Shown piece by piece: positions 34,317 through 43,383 of a DNA stretch of 64,000 nucleotides (the stretch's first letter is position 1; every line of letters begins with the position of its first letter). A program made the position numbers and the translations under genes. The stretch lies in assembly GCF_001512285.1 (NCBI RefSeq), contig NZ_LNUV01000001.1:1-64000 (forward strand), given 5' to 3'. The notes under the pieces are model-generated. The model had not been told where the DNA came from. It made no database searches and was given only the letters and a program-made list of their open reading frames with translations. Origin of the DNA: Arthrobacter sp. EpRS71. Its GTDB lineage: Bacteria; Actinomycetota; Actinomycetes; Actinomycetales; Micrococcaceae.

Positions 34317-35648
34317 TTAGGCGTGTTTCTTGTGGATGCCGAGTTCTGAAGTGGGTGTCTTGGCTGATTCGCGGGCTGTCATGGCTGAAACAGCTGCGAT
34401 CACGCAGATCACGGCGGTGAAGATGGAGATCTGGACCCATCCGCCGGGCTTCGTGCCGCCCAGGGCCGTCACGATGGCCGGCGCAAAGCCTGCCATGAGG
34501 AAGCCGAGCTGCGTACCGATGGCCAAGCCGGAGAAACGGACTTTGGTGCTGAACATTTCACCGTAGAAGGACGGCCATACGGCGTTGGCTGCGGCGTAGC
34601 CGAACGAGAAGAACACCACTGAGACCACGAACATCAGCGGCACGTTGCCGCCTTCGAGGGTCAGCAGGAACACCGGGGTCATGATGGCGCTGGACAAGGC
34701 TCCGTAGATGAACACGGGTTTGCGGCCGATCTTGTCCGAGAGCATGCCGAACAGGGGCTGGGTTCCCAAGGCAACAACGTTTGCTGCGACCACCAGCCAG
34801 AGCGTGATGGTGCTGTTGACGCCGGCAACATCCTGGGCGTACTTGATGGCCAAGGTTCCAAAGACGGTGCTGACCGCGGCGATGAAGGCGCAGCAGACTA
34901 CGCGGAGAACATCGCGCCAGTGCAGTCGCAGGAGATCGGCGACGGGCAGCTTGGAGATCTCATTGTTCTTCTTGGCTTCCGCGAAGGCCGGGGGCTCGTG
35001 GAGGGTGCGGCGGATGAAGAAGGCCACCAGGACAACCACTGCGCTGAGCCAGAACGGAATGCGCCAGCCGATGCCGTACTTGATCTCGTCCGGCAGCGCC
35101 ACGACGGGGATGAACACCAGTGCCGCAAGGATTTGGCCACCCTGGGTACCGGTAAGGGTCCAGGAGGTGAAGAAGGAGCGGCGGTTGTCCGGGGCGTGCT
35201 CAAGGGTCATGGAGGAAGCGCCTGCTTGCTCGCCGGCCGCGGAAAGTCCTTGGCAAAGGCGGGCAAGTACCAGCAGGATGGGCGCCCACCAGCCGATGGT
35301 CTTGAAGTCCGGGAGGCAGCCGATGACGAACGTGGCGGCACCCATCAGGACCAGTGTGAACATGAGGACCTTTTGCCGGCCGATGCGGTCGCCGAAGTGA
35401 CCCAGGATGACGGCACCCACGGGCCGGGCAACATAGGCAAAGCCGAAGGTTGCGAAGGACATGATGGCCGCGTTGGCGTCGGCGGAGGGGAAGAAGACGT
35501 GGGGGAAGATCAGGGCCGCAGCGGAACCGAAGATGAAGAAGTCGTAGTACTCGACCGCGCTGCCCAGGAAGCTGGCTAGCGCGGCTTTCTTGGGAGTTCC
35601 GGCGGTGGTTTCAGTGCCTGGCGTCGCTGACGGCATTGTTTGGCTCAT
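34317..35648 (-). CDS. MFS transporter, metabolite:H+ symporter type (shikimate/quinate-like)
   Basis: 443 residues with twelve likely transmembrane segments. The MHS family pattern is visible: N-terminal SFLGSAVEYYDFFIFGSAAA, loop GHFGDRIGRQKVL and a mid-loop GMLSDKIGRKPVF. Members include ShiA (shikimate) and PcaT. ATG at 35648 follows AGAAGGAA. It is divergent from an IclR gene and the quinate/shikimate genes, so shikimate, quinate or protocatechuate is the likely cargo. Confidence 0.85.
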   Translation of the reverse strand: MSQTMPSATPGTETTAGTPKKAALASFLGSAVEYYDFFIFGSAAALIFPHVFFPSADANAAIMSFATFGFAYVARPVGAVILGHFGDRIGRQKVLMFTLVLMGAATFVIGCLPDFKTIGWWAPILLVLARLCQGLSAAGEQAGASSMTLEHAPDNRRSFFTSWTLTGTQGGQILAALVFIPVVALPDEIKYGIGWRIPFWLSAVVVLVAFFIRRTLHEPPAFAEAKKNNEISKLPVADLLRLHWRDVLRVVCCAFIAAVSTVFGTLAIKYAQDVAGVNSTITLWLVVAANVVALGTQPLFGMLSDKIGRKPVFIYGALSSAIMTPVFLLTLEGGNVPLMFVVSVVFFSFGYAAANAVWPSFYGEMFSTKVRFSGLAIGTQLGFLMAGFAPAIVTALGGTKPGGWVQISIFTAVICVIAAVSAMTARESAKTPTSELGIHKKHA

Positions 35649-35730
35649 GGGTGTTCCTTCTGTGACGACGGTGTCGCGGATCTGGCTTCTGTGGGGAGAC
35701 CCAAGCATGGTGCGGCCGGTCGATCCCTGA

Positions 35731-35760
35731 ACAAGTAACCGCATGGTGAGAGCTACTTGT
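35731..35760. promoter_or_regulatory. Inverted repeat in the MFS-IclR divergent region
   Basis: Arms ACAAGTA (35731-35737) and TACTTGT (35754-35760) are perfect complements. The spacer contains GGTGAGAGCT, a half-site like the palindrome at 35827. Candidate operator for the MFS gene. Confidence 0.4.
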
Positions 35761-35826
35761 GCAATACAGCAATAGTGGCTGTGAGTGGGGTCACTTGTCA
35801 AGAGATGTCACCACCATCTAGAAATA

Positions 35827-35845
35827 GCTCTCACTATGTGAGAGC
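35827..35845. promoter_or_regulatory. Palindromic operator candidate upstream of the IclR gene
   Basis: GCTCTCACTATGTGAGAGC is a perfect palindrome with 8-bp arms around TAT. It ends eight bases before the IclR start codon, a typical position for autoregulation. Confidence 0.55.
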
Positions 35846-35853
35846 ATCGAGGT

Positions 35854-36624
35854 ATGAGTGTGAAAGAGGACACAAAGACCGACATGGTCGGCAAAGCCCT
35901 AAGCCTGCTGGTACTTCTGGGCAATGAACCGCGGGGTGCGAGTGCGGCTGATCTGGCCAGGAGTGCCAGCCTCCCATTCAGCACGACGTACAGGCTGCTG
36001 GGCTCCCTGACCCGCGATGGTTTTGTGGACTACGAGCCGGATGGGCGCCGGTATCACCTGGGATTGCGCGTCTTCCAGCTCGGTCAGCGCGTCTCCAACC
36101 ATCACGGTTTCGCGGCAACTGCGCTGCCTGTCCTCCAGCGCGTCACGGAGCGGACACATGAAGCCACCATCCTGTCTGTCCGCGACGGCAACCATCACCT
36201 CACGGTCAACAAGGTGGACGGACCCAAGACCTTCCGCGTCACCAGCGATCCCGGCCATCTGGGCGCGCTGCACACCACATCCGTAGGCAAGGCGATTGTG
36301 GCGTTCGAGGAGGAGGTTGAGCGGAAGCGCCTCCTTGAGGAGCTCCCCCTGGATCCGCTGACCGAGCACTCGATCACCGATCGCGACAAGTTCCGCGAAG
36401 AAATCGAGCAAGTGCGCCGGCAGGGGTATGCCGTCATGGATGAGGAGAACGAGGTGGGCATGCGCGCCGTCGCCGTGCCCGTACTGAACTCCCAGGGCCA
36501 CGCTTTCGCATCCCTCGCCACGGCCGTGCCGGTCTTCCGGCTCACCATGGAGGAACTCATTGCGCACGTCCCCACCCTGCAGGAGGCCGCAGCTGAACTC
36601 GCGGCCCGCCTGCCCCAGCGCTGA
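35854..36624 (+). CDS. IclR-family regulator of the quinate/shikimate-protocatechuate genes
   Basis: 256 residues. N-terminal winged helix (ASAADLARSASLPFSTTYRL) and C-terminal effector domain with the IclR signature SVGKAIVAF. IclR proteins such as PcaU, PobR and QsuR control aromatic acid catabolism in response to pathway compounds. It lies between the importer (minus strand) and the catabolic genes, with a palindrome at its own promoter. Whether it activates or represses is not visible. Confidence 0.85.
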   Translation: MSVKEDTKTDMVGKALSLLVLLGNEPRGASAADLARSASLPFSTTYRLLGSLTRDGFVDYEPDGRRYHLGLRVFQLGQRVSNHHGFAATALPVLQRVTERTHEATILSVRDGNHHLTVNKVDGPKTFRVTSDPGHLGALHTTSVGKAIVAFEEEVERKRLLEELPLDPLTEHSITDRDKFREEIEQVRRQGYAVMDEENEVGMRAVAVPVLNSQGHAFASLATAVPVFRLTMEELIAHVPTLQEAAAELAARLPQR

Positions 36625-36629
36625 CGCCC

Positions 36630-36690
36630 GTTGTGAGGCCCGATTTGCGTCCCATATGCCCGGAATTCCACGCAGAGCGGGCCCCGCAAA
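36630..36690. repeat. Palindromic repeat, family B copy 1
   Basis: Left arm GTTGTGAGGCCCGATTTGCGT (36630-36650, shown in 21 bases as GTTGTGAGGCCCGATTTGCG plus T) and right arm 36670-36690, which begins ACGCAGAGCGGGCCCCGCAA, pair with a few mismatches. It lies six bases after the IclR stop. A sister element is at 46524-46584, after pcaJ. Confidence 0.7.
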
Positions 36691-36720
36691 GCACCTCGAA
36701 GCACCTGGGCATTCGCTAAA

Positions 36721-36737
36721 TGTTCGCGATAAGAACA
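36721..36737. promoter_or_regulatory. Operator candidate upstream of the quinate/shikimate gene
   Basis: TGTTCGCGATAAGAACA has perfect TGTTC/GAACA arms. A related half-site TGAACA lies at 36750-36755. Sites of this kind are bound by IclR-type regulators of pca genes, so it may be the operator for the whole operon. Confidence 0.45.
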
Positions 36738-36843
36738 AGCGTGCGGAATATGAACACTTGTAGTAATCTAAAGAACACCCGGTCAGGCGGCACTCCCAGC
36801 GAATGCCCCCACGCCGCGGTGCTGAAGTCAAAGGAGCTTTAGG

Positions 36844-37755
36844 ATGAGCAACCAAGCCGAGTCCGTTCTGGTGGGCCTCATAGGCGAAGGCGTCATGCCC
36901 TCGCTTACACCGCCCATGCATGAACGCGAAGCTGACGTCCAGGGCCTTCGCTTGCTGTACCGCCCCATCGATCTTCTGGAACTGCAGTTGCCGGCCGCCG
37001 CCGTCGGGGATCTCCTCACCGCAGCCCAGCGCATGGGCTTCAACGGCCTGAACATCACGCACCCGTGCAAGCAGTTGGTCCTTGAGCACCTTGACGAAAT
37101 TTCCGACGACGCCGCGCGCCTGGGTGCCGTGAATACGGTCCTGATCCGGGACGGTCGGCTGATCGGCCACAACACAGACTTCTCCGGCTTCGGCTCGGCG
37201 CTCGCCGACGGCCTCCCCGAGGCTCAACTCGACCGTGTGGTCCAGTTGGGAGCGGGCGGCGCCGGTTCCGCCGTCGCCTATGCGCTCCTCAAAGCCGGCG
37301 TCAGCACGCTGGACCTGGTGGACATGGACCCGGCCCGGGCCGCGGAACGTGCCGCCGAACTGGGTGAACTCTTCCCGGCTGCCACGGTCACGCCGCGCAG
37401 CACGGACGAACTCCCGCAGATCATGCCCCTCGCCGACGGCCTGGTGCACTGCACTCCCATCGGCATGGCAGCGCACCCGGGCCTGCCGCTGGACATGGAG
37501 CTGCTGGAACCTCGGCATTGGGTGGCGGACATCGTGTACCGCCCCATCGAAACGCGGCTGGTCCGCGAGGCGCGGGCCAAGGGATGCGACGTCCTCGACG
37601 GCGGGCGGATGGCAGTTGGCCAGGCGGCCGACGCTTTCCAACTCATCACAGGTCGCGAGGCAGACCGCGAGCGAATGCGGGCGCACTTCCTTGAGCTGAT
37701 CGCGGTGGAAGACGCCCAAGCTGCAGCCCCCGAGCTGACGAAGGCGGGCCACTGA
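36844..37755 (+). CDS. Shikimate/quinate dehydrogenase (QsuD/YdiB-like)
   Basis: 303 residues. Substrate domain with NITHPCK (70-76, catalytic Lys76) and GHNTDFSGF, then the Rossmann motif QLGAGGAGSA. It oxidises quinate or shikimate to the 3-dehydro form with NAD(P). Placement directly before a dehydroshikimate dehydratase and pca genes argues for a catabolic role, not for the biosynthetic AroE. It overlaps the next gene at TGATG, so translation is coupled. Confidence 0.88.
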   Translation: MSNQAESVLVGLIGEGVMPSLTPPMHEREADVQGLRLLYRPIDLLELQLPAAAVGDLLTAAQRMGFNGLNITHPCKQLVLEHLDEISDDAARLGAVNTVLIRDGRLIGHNTDFSGFGSALADGLPEAQLDRVVQLGAGGAGSAVAYALLKAGVSTLDLVDMDPARAAERAAELGELFPAATVTPRSTDELPQIMPLADGLVHCTPIGMAAHPGLPLDMELLEPRHWVADIVYRPIETRLVREARAKGCDVLDGGRMAVGQAADAFQLITGREADRERMRAHFLELIAVEDAQAAAPELTKAGH

Positions 37756-39629
37756 TGCGCACCGGTATCGCCACTGTCTGCCTGTCCGGCACGCTGAAGG
37801 AAAAGATGCAGGCCTGCGCCATCGCGGGCTTCGACGGCATCGAGATCTTTGAGCAGGACCTCGTGACGTCCCCGCACAGCCCGGAAGAAGTCCGGACAAT
37901 GGCCGCCGACCTCGGCCTCGGCCTGGACCTCTACCAGCCTTTCCGGGATTTCGACGGCGTCACCCCGGAACTGCTCAAGGCCAACCTCAAGCGGGCCGAG
38001 GCCAAGTTCAAGCTCATGTCACGCTTGGGCATGGATACCATCCTGGTCTGCTCCAACGTGGCGACAGCCACGATTGATGACGACGATCTCAGGGCCGAGC
38101 AGCTCGCGGAATTGGCAGAGTTGGCGGGAGCACACGGCGTCAAGGTTGCCTACGAAGCCCTGGCGTGGGGCAAATACGTCAACGACTACGAGCACGCCTA
38201 CCGCCTGGTTGACATGGTGGACCACCCCAACCTCGGCACCTGCTTGGATTCGTTCCACATCCTGTCCCGCGACTGGGACACCGCACCGATCGAGCAAATC
38301 AACGCGGAGAAAATCTTCTTCGTCCAGGTTGCCGACGCCCCCAAACTCTCCATGGACGTGCTGTCCTGGAGCCGCCACTACCGGGTTTTCCCGGGTGAGG
38401 GACAGTTCGAACTCGCCAAGTTCATGGGACACGTTGTCCGCGCCGGGTACACCGGGCCTGTCTCGTTGGAAGTCTTCAATGACGTCTTCCGCCAGTCGGA
38501 CACCGAGCGCACCGCCGTGGACGCCATGCGTTCACTCATCTGGCTGGAGGAGCAGAGCGCCAAGTGGCTCGCCCATGCCTCCGGAGCAGATGCGCCGGAC
38601 AACAAAGCCGCGGGCCGCCGTCGTTATCCCATGGAACTGGCCACGCTGCCCAAGGTGAACGAGCCCGCCGGCTTCAACTTCGCCGAGGTCAAGGCCGACG
38701 ACACCGCGCAACTGGAGAAGCTCCTTGGCCAGCTCGGCTTCGGGTTCGAAGGCCGCCACCGCACCAAGGACGTCCAGCTCTGGACCATGGGCCAGGCCCG
38801 CGTGATCATCAACGAACAAGCGGCCTCGCACTTGGAGCCGGCTATCGCCGCTTTGGGGTTCGACGTCGACTCTCCAGTGATTGCCTCCGCTCGCGCCCAG
38901 CAACTCAAGGCGCCAGTGGTTGCCCGCAAGGTCCAGGCCGACGAGGAAGTCTTCCAAGGCATCTCCGCCCCGGACTCCACCGAGATCTTCCTGTGCCAGG
39001 GCAGCCCGGACGGGACGGCGGCGTGGACGCACGAGTTCGGCGAGGGCCTGGAACATGCCCCCAGCGCACAGAACGCAGTCATTGACCACGTGAACCTGGC
39101 CCAGCCGTGGCAGCACTTTGACGAAGCCGTCCTCTTCTACACCAGTGCTTTGGCCTTGGAACCCCAGCCGTTCGCGGAGGTCCCCAGCCCCAGCGGACTC
39201 GTGCGCTCGCAGGTGATGCAGACCAGCAACAAGGCGGTCAGGCTGGTCCTGAACCTGGCTCCGGCCCAGCAGGCACAAGAAAAAGCCCGCAAAACGTACC
39301 AGGAACACATCGCGTTCGCCGTGGACGACCTCGTGGCAACTGCCCGGTCCGCACGTGATCGCGGCCTCGAGTTCCTGCAGATTCCGGCCAACTACTACGA
39401 GGACCTGGACGCCCGGTTCGATCTTGAACCCGGCTTCCTGGCCACCCTCAAGGATCTCAACCTCCTGTATGACCGGGACGCCAACGGCGAATTCCTCCAC
39501 TTCTACACGGCCACTGTGGGCAGTGTGTTCTTCGAAATGGTGGAGCGCCGGGGCAACTACGACGGCTACGGGGCGCCCAACGCCCCAGTGCGCCACGCCG
39601 TCCAATACGACTCGCTCCACCGGGTGTAA
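37755..39629 (+). CDS. quiC: 3-dehydroshikimate dehydratase fused to an HPPD-like domain (QuiC-type)
   Basis: 624 residues. The first about 285 form a sugar-isomerase-type TIM barrel with metal residues in YEALAW, CLDSFHIL and SLEVFND; this is the AsbF/QuiC dehydratase that turns 3-dehydroshikimate into protocatechuate. The last about 300 are a VOC domain like 4-hydroxyphenylpyruvate dioxygenase, with candidate ligands His (IDHVNLA), His (EHIAFAV) and Glu (FFEMVERR). The fusion is known from Pseudomonas QuiC1-type enzymes, where the second half is not needed for dehydration. Next gene is pcaH. Confidence 0.88.
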   Translation: MRTGIATVCLSGTLKEKMQACAIAGFDGIEIFEQDLVTSPHSPEEVRTMAADLGLGLDLYQPFRDFDGVTPELLKANLKRAEAKFKLMSRLGMDTILVCSNVATATIDDDDLRAEQLAELAELAGAHGVKVAYEALAWGKYVNDYEHAYRLVDMVDHPNLGTCLDSFHILSRDWDTAPIEQINAEKIFFVQVADAPKLSMDVLSWSRHYRVFPGEGQFELAKFMGHVVRAGYTGPVSLEVFNDVFRQSDTERTAVDAMRSLIWLEEQSAKWLAHASGADAPDNKAAGRRRYPMELATLPKVNEPAGFNFAEVKADDTAQLEKLLGQLGFGFEGRHRTKDVQLWTMGQARVIINEQAASHLEPAIAALGFDVDSPVIASARAQQLKAPVVARKVQADEEVFQGISAPDSTEIFLCQGSPDGTAAWTHEFGEGLEHAPSAQNAVIDHVNLAQPWQHFDEAVLFYTSALALEPQPFAEVPSPSGLVRSQVMQTSNKAVRLVLNLAPAQQAQEKARKTYQEHIAFAVDDLVATARSARDRGLEFLQIPANYYEDLDARFDLEPGFLATLKDLNLLYDRDANGEFLHFYTATVGSVFFEMVERRGNYDGYGAPNAPVRHAVQYDSLHRV

Positions 39630-39683
39630 ACCCACCGCAGCCGCCCATAGACCACAAGAACCGTCAACCGAAAGGAGCCGGCC

Positions 39684-40553
39684 GTGCCACAGGAACAGAC
39701 AGCACAGGCGCTCGTATCAGAGGAACTCGTGCCGCCAGCTGAGCCGCATGCCGCACACGAGTCCAAGAAGGTGGAAACCCAGGCGGATCTCAGTGCTGAG
39801 ATCAAAGCCATGGGTGATCGCTACGCCGAGGCACTGAACAACGGCCGTGCGCCGGAGACGATGCCGCGCCTGGATTACTCGCCGTACAGGAGCAGCATCC
39901 TCCGCCACCCCACCAAAAACCTGCACCACGCGGACCCGGAGACCATCGAGCTCTACTCGCCCGCCTTCGGCCACCAGGACGTGCACGCGCTGGAATCGGA
40001 CCTGACCATCCAGCACAACGGTGAGCCCCAGGGCGAACGCATCATCGTGGCCGGCCGCGTCCTCGATGGCGACGGCAGGCCTGTTGCGGGTCAGCTCGTG
40101 GAGATCTGGCAGGCCAACGCCTCCGGCCGCTACATCCACAAACGCGATCAGCACCCGGCGCCGCTGGATCCGAACTTCACCGGCGTTGGCCGCTGCATCA
40201 CCGGTGACGACGGCTCGTACAGCTTCACCACCATCAAGCCCGGCGCGTACCCGTGGAAGAACCACCTGAACGCCTGGCGTCCGGCGCACATCCACTTCTC
40301 CATGTTCGGCTCGGAGTTCACCCAGCGCATCGTCACCCAGATGTACTTCCCGGGCGACCAGCTCTTCCCGTTGGACCCCATCTACCAGTCGATCGTGGAC
40401 CAGGACGCCCGCGACCGCCTCGTGGCACAGTACGATCACGAGCTGACGAGCCCCGAGTGGGCGCTCGGCTACAAGTGGGACATCATCCTGACCGGTTCAA
40501 AGCGCACCTGGACAGAGAACGAAGCATACGGCGACGCCGGGGACGAGGAGTAA
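39684..40553 (+). CDS. pcaH: Protocatechuate 3,4-dioxygenase beta subunit
   Basis: 289 residues. It carries the non-heme Fe(III) ligand set of intradiol dioxygenases: Tyr in SGRYIHKRD, Tyr in PGAYPW, and both His of RPAHIHFS. Together with PcaG it opens protocatechuate between the hydroxyls to 3-carboxymuconate. GTG start follows AAAGGAG. It has an N-terminal extension of about 45 residues before the usual beginning (YAEALNNG...), so it is longer than the typical 240. Confidence 0.95.
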   Translation: MPQEQTAQALVSEELVPPAEPHAAHESKKVETQADLSAEIKAMGDRYAEALNNGRAPETMPRLDYSPYRSSILRHPTKNLHHADPETIELYSPAFGHQDVHALESDLTIQHNGEPQGERIIVAGRVLDGDGRPVAGQLVEIWQANASGRYIHKRDQHPAPLDPNFTGVGRCITGDDGSYSFTTIKPGAYPWKNHLNAWRPAHIHFSMFGSEFTQRIVTQMYFPGDQLFPLDPIYQSIVDQDARDRLVAQYDHELTSPEWALGYKWDIILTGSKRTWTENEAYGDAGDEE

Positions 40554-40557
40554 GCGC

Positions 40558-41172
40558 ATGAGCAAGCTGGCACCCACACCGGGTCAGACTGTTGGCCCCT
40601 TCTACGGCTACGCCCTCCCCTTTAATAAGGACAACGAACTCCTGGCTCCGGGCAGCCCCGGCAGCATCCGCCTCCAAGGCACGGTGTATGACGGCGCGGG
40701 GAACGCTATCCCGGACGCCATCCTGGAAATCTGGCAGCCGGATTCTGAAGGCAAGATCGTCCAGCGCACCGGCTCCCTGGTCCGTGACGGCTACACATTT
40801 ACCGGCTGGGGCCGCGGTTCCGTAGGCAACTCCGGCGTGTACACGTTCACTACGGTCAACCCCGGCCCTACGGCTCCCGGCGCCGCCGCGTTCATCTCCG
40901 TGGCCGTCTTTGCCCGCGGCCTCATGAACCGCCTGTTCACCCGCGTGTACCTTCCCGAAAACGAGGAAGCGCTGGCGAACGATCCGCTGCTGAGCTCCCT
41001 CGACCCGGAGCGCCGCAAAACGCTGATCGCCCGCCGCGATCCCGACGGTGGCCTCACCTGGGACATCCGCCTGCAGGGCGGCGACGAGACCGTGTTCTTG
41101 GACTTCCAGCAGGACGGCTCGCTGGAAACCAGCGTCAACGCGGACCATTCTGAAGGGGAAACCCGGGCATGA
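40558..41172 (+). CDS. pcaG: Protocatechuate 3,4-dioxygenase alpha subunit
   Basis: 204 residues. The alpha subunit shares the beta-sandwich (TPGQTVGPFYGYALPF, LEIWQPDSEG) but lacks the iron ligands. It starts 4 bp after pcaH and overlaps pcaB by 4 bp (ATGA), fitting an obligate complex. Confidence 0.95.
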   Translation: MSKLAPTPGQTVGPFYGYALPFNKDNELLAPGSPGSIRLQGTVYDGAGNAIPDAILEIWQPDSEGKIVQRTGSLVRDGYTFTGWGRGSVGNSGVYTFTTVNPGPTAPGAAAFISVAVFARGLMNRLFTRVYLPENEEALANDPLLSSLDPERRKTLIARRDPDGGLTWDIRLQGGDETVFLDFQQDGSLETSVNADHSEGETRA

Positions 41173-42587
41173 CCGACGGCGACTTCGGCCTCCTTAGCCC
41201 CGTCTCGGCGTCGCCCGCTGTGGCAGCGCTGACAGGCGACCGTGCCCTGCTCGCGGCGATCCTCGACGTCGAAGCCTCCTGGGCTGCCGTCCTTGAGGGT
41301 GCGGGGCTTGTCCCTGCCGGATCCGCGGCTGTGGTGGCCGAAGCCGCCTCCGTCGAGTACTATGACGCCGCCTCAGTTGCGGAACGCGCCCAGGGTGGCG
41401 GCAACCCGGTGATCCCCTTGCTCGGCGACCTCCGCGCCCGCGTCCGGGAGCTGGACACCTCCGGAATCGGTGCCAGCAAGGCGGTTCACGCCACGCTGAC
41501 CAGCCAGGATGTCTTGGACACCTCGCTGATGCTGCTGGCGCATCGCACGGCCTCCGCGGTCCTGCTTGACGTAAAGCGCACGACGACGGCGCTCGCCACC
41601 TTGGCGGAGCAGCATACGGACACGCTGTGCGTGGGCAGGAGCCTGACCCAGCACGCGCTTCCGTACACGTTCGGGCTCAAGGCTGCGCAGTGGTTCCAGG
41701 GCGTGGCCGCTGCGGGTGCCCGGTTGGAATCCCTTGAAGTGCCGGTGCAGTTCGGCGGGGCCGGCGGGACGTTGGCCTCAAGCACGAAGCTCACCGCTGG
41801 AACGGACTCCACGCCGTTTACCCTTGCGGATTCCTTGGCTGCCGAGCTGGGCCTCGCACCTGTTCCGGCGCCGTGGCACACCAACCGCCTCGCGGTCACA
41901 GCCCTCGGCGACGGGCTCGCCGCCCTCATCGATTCCTTCGGCAAGATCGCTGCGGACCTGCTGTTCTTGAGTCGCCCGGAAGTGGGCGAACTTGGCGAAC
42001 CGCTGGCTGCCGGACGCGGTGTTTCCTCGGCCATGCCGCAGAAACAGAACCCAGTCCTGTCCGTGCTCATCCGAAGCGCAGCGTTGCAGGCTCCTGGTCT
42101 TGCCGCGCAACTGCATCTTGCCGCAGCAACCTTCAACGACGAGCGCCCCGACGGTGCCTGGCACAGTGAATGGCCGGCCCTGCGCCAGCTGCTCGCCCTT
42201 GCTTTGGGCGCAGCTAACCAGCTGAGGGAGCTCACCGAAGGCCTCCGGGTCTTCCCCGACGCCATGCGCCGGAACCTCGGGATCTCGGGTCCGCTGCTGC
42301 TCAGCGAAGGTGTGCAGGCCGCCGTCGCGCCTCTCTTGGGCGAGGACGGAAAGCAGAAGCTGCAGGGCGTCGTCGACGAAACCCTGAAGGCGCCCGCCGC
42401 CGAGCAGTCCCGGATCTACACCAAGCTTCTGCGTGAAGCCGTGCCTGTGGACAAGCTGTCAGACGCCGAACTCGAAGCTCTCCTGGACCCCGCAAGCTAC
42501 CTCGGCGAGGCATCGGAGATCAGCCGCCGCATCCTTGCCGCCTACCCGGATTATGCAGGAACCTCGAAAGGAGCCACACGTGGCTAA
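41169..42587 (+). CDS. pcaB: 3-carboxy-cis,cis-muconate cycloisomerase
   Basis: 472 residues of the fumarase/adenylosuccinate-lyase superfamily, with the signature SSAMPQKQNP. It closes 3-carboxymuconate to 4-carboxymuconolactone. The conserved TSQDVLDT block is also seen. Overlaps pcaG and pcaD. Confidence 0.93.
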   Translation: MTDGDFGLLSPVSASPAVAALTGDRALLAAILDVEASWAAVLEGAGLVPAGSAAVVAEAASVEYYDAASVAERAQGGGNPVIPLLGDLRARVRELDTSGIGASKAVHATLTSQDVLDTSLMLLAHRTASAVLLDVKRTTTALATLAEQHTDTLCVGRSLTQHALPYTFGLKAAQWFQGVAAAGARLESLEVPVQFGGAGGTLASSTKLTAGTDSTPFTLADSLAAELGLAPVPAPWHTNRLAVTALGDGLAALIDSFGKIAADLLFLSRPEVGELGEPLAAGRGVSSAMPQKQNPVLSVLIRSAALQAPGLAAQLHLAAATFNDERPDGAWHSEWPALRQLLALALGAANQLRELTEGLRVFPDAMRRNLGISGPLLLSEGVQAAVAPLLGEDGKQKLQGVVDETLKAPAAEQSRIYTKLLREAVPVDKLSDAELEALLDPASYLGEASEISRRILAAYPDYAGTSKGATRG

Positions 42588-43383
42588 GCCAACTGTCAAG
42601 GCCGTGCTGCTCTCCCCGCAGCGCGAACTCGGAGCCAAACCGCTCTTGGTAGTGGGCCCGTCGCTGGGCACGTCCACTGTGCTGTGGACTGAAACGGCGG
42701 CGCTCCTCGGCGACGAGTACGACGTCATCGGGTGGGACCTCCCCGGCCACGGCATCTCGCCGACCACCACGGAAGGTTTCGACGTCGCGGAACTGGCTGA
42801 CGCCGTCGTCGATCTTGTTGATTCGGTTGCCCCCGGCGTGAGGTTCCACTACGCCGGTGTTTCGCTGGGCGGGGCCACGGGCCTGCAGCTCGGCATCAAG
42901 CACGGCGACCGGCTCCGCAGCCTGTCCGTCCAGTGCAGCGGCGCCAAGCTCGGCACCCCCGAAGGCTGGCTGGAGCGTGCGGAGACCGTCCGCAAACTTG
43001 GCACGCCTGTGATGATCCAGGGCTCCGCGGAGCGCTGGTTTGGGCCGGGCTTCATGGACCGCCAGCCGGACATCAGCAGCCGCCTCCTGCACGCCCTCCG
43101 AGACGCAGACCGCTTTGGCTACTCGTTCTGCTGCGAAGCCCTCGCCGCTTTCGACGTCCGCGAGCAGCTGGGCAGCATCACTGTCCCCACCCAGGTGATT
43201 GCCGGCGTCGAGGATTCAGTAGCGCCGCCGTCGATGGCCGAATCTGTGGCGGACGGGATCAGGGCCGGTGGAGGGTCTGCCGTGGTGGAAACGCTCGACG
43301 GCGTCGCGCACCTGGCACCTGCAGAAGCACCGGCCGATGTGGCAGAGCTGATGCGCACTTTCATGAAGGAGAACGGACTGTGA
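42580..43383 (+). CDS. pcaD: 3-oxoadipate enol-lactonase
   Basis: 267 residues, alpha/beta hydrolase with nucleophile elbow GVSLGG. Asp (GVEDSVAP) and His (GVAHLAP) complete the triad. Hydrolyses 3-oxoadipate enol-lactone. GTG at 42580 follows GAAAGGAG and overlaps the end of pcaB by 8 bp. Here pcaD and pcaC are separate, whereas many actinobacteria carry a fused pcaL. Confidence 0.92.
   Translation: MAKPTVKAVLLSPQRELGAKPLLVVGPSLGTSTVLWTETAALLGDEYDVIGWDLPGHGISPTTTEGFDVAELADAVVDLVDSVAPGVRFHYAGVSLGGATGLQLGIKHGDRLRSLSVQCSGAKLGTPEGWLERAETVRKLGTPVMIQGSAERWFGPGFMDRQPDISSRLLHALRDADRFGYSFCCEALAAFDVREQLGSITVPTQVIAGVEDSVAPPSMAESVADGIRAGGGSAVVETLDGVAHLAPAEAPADVAELMRTFMKENGL

Noticed and set aside
35899..37899. 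Long open frame on the minus strand opposite the IclR, dehydrogenase and dehydratase genes
   Set aside because: High-GC codon bias of the plus-strand genes keeps the opposite frame open; no ribosome site or protein motif supports it. The same holds for long antisense frames at 38532-39635, 43771-45393 and 52325-54067.
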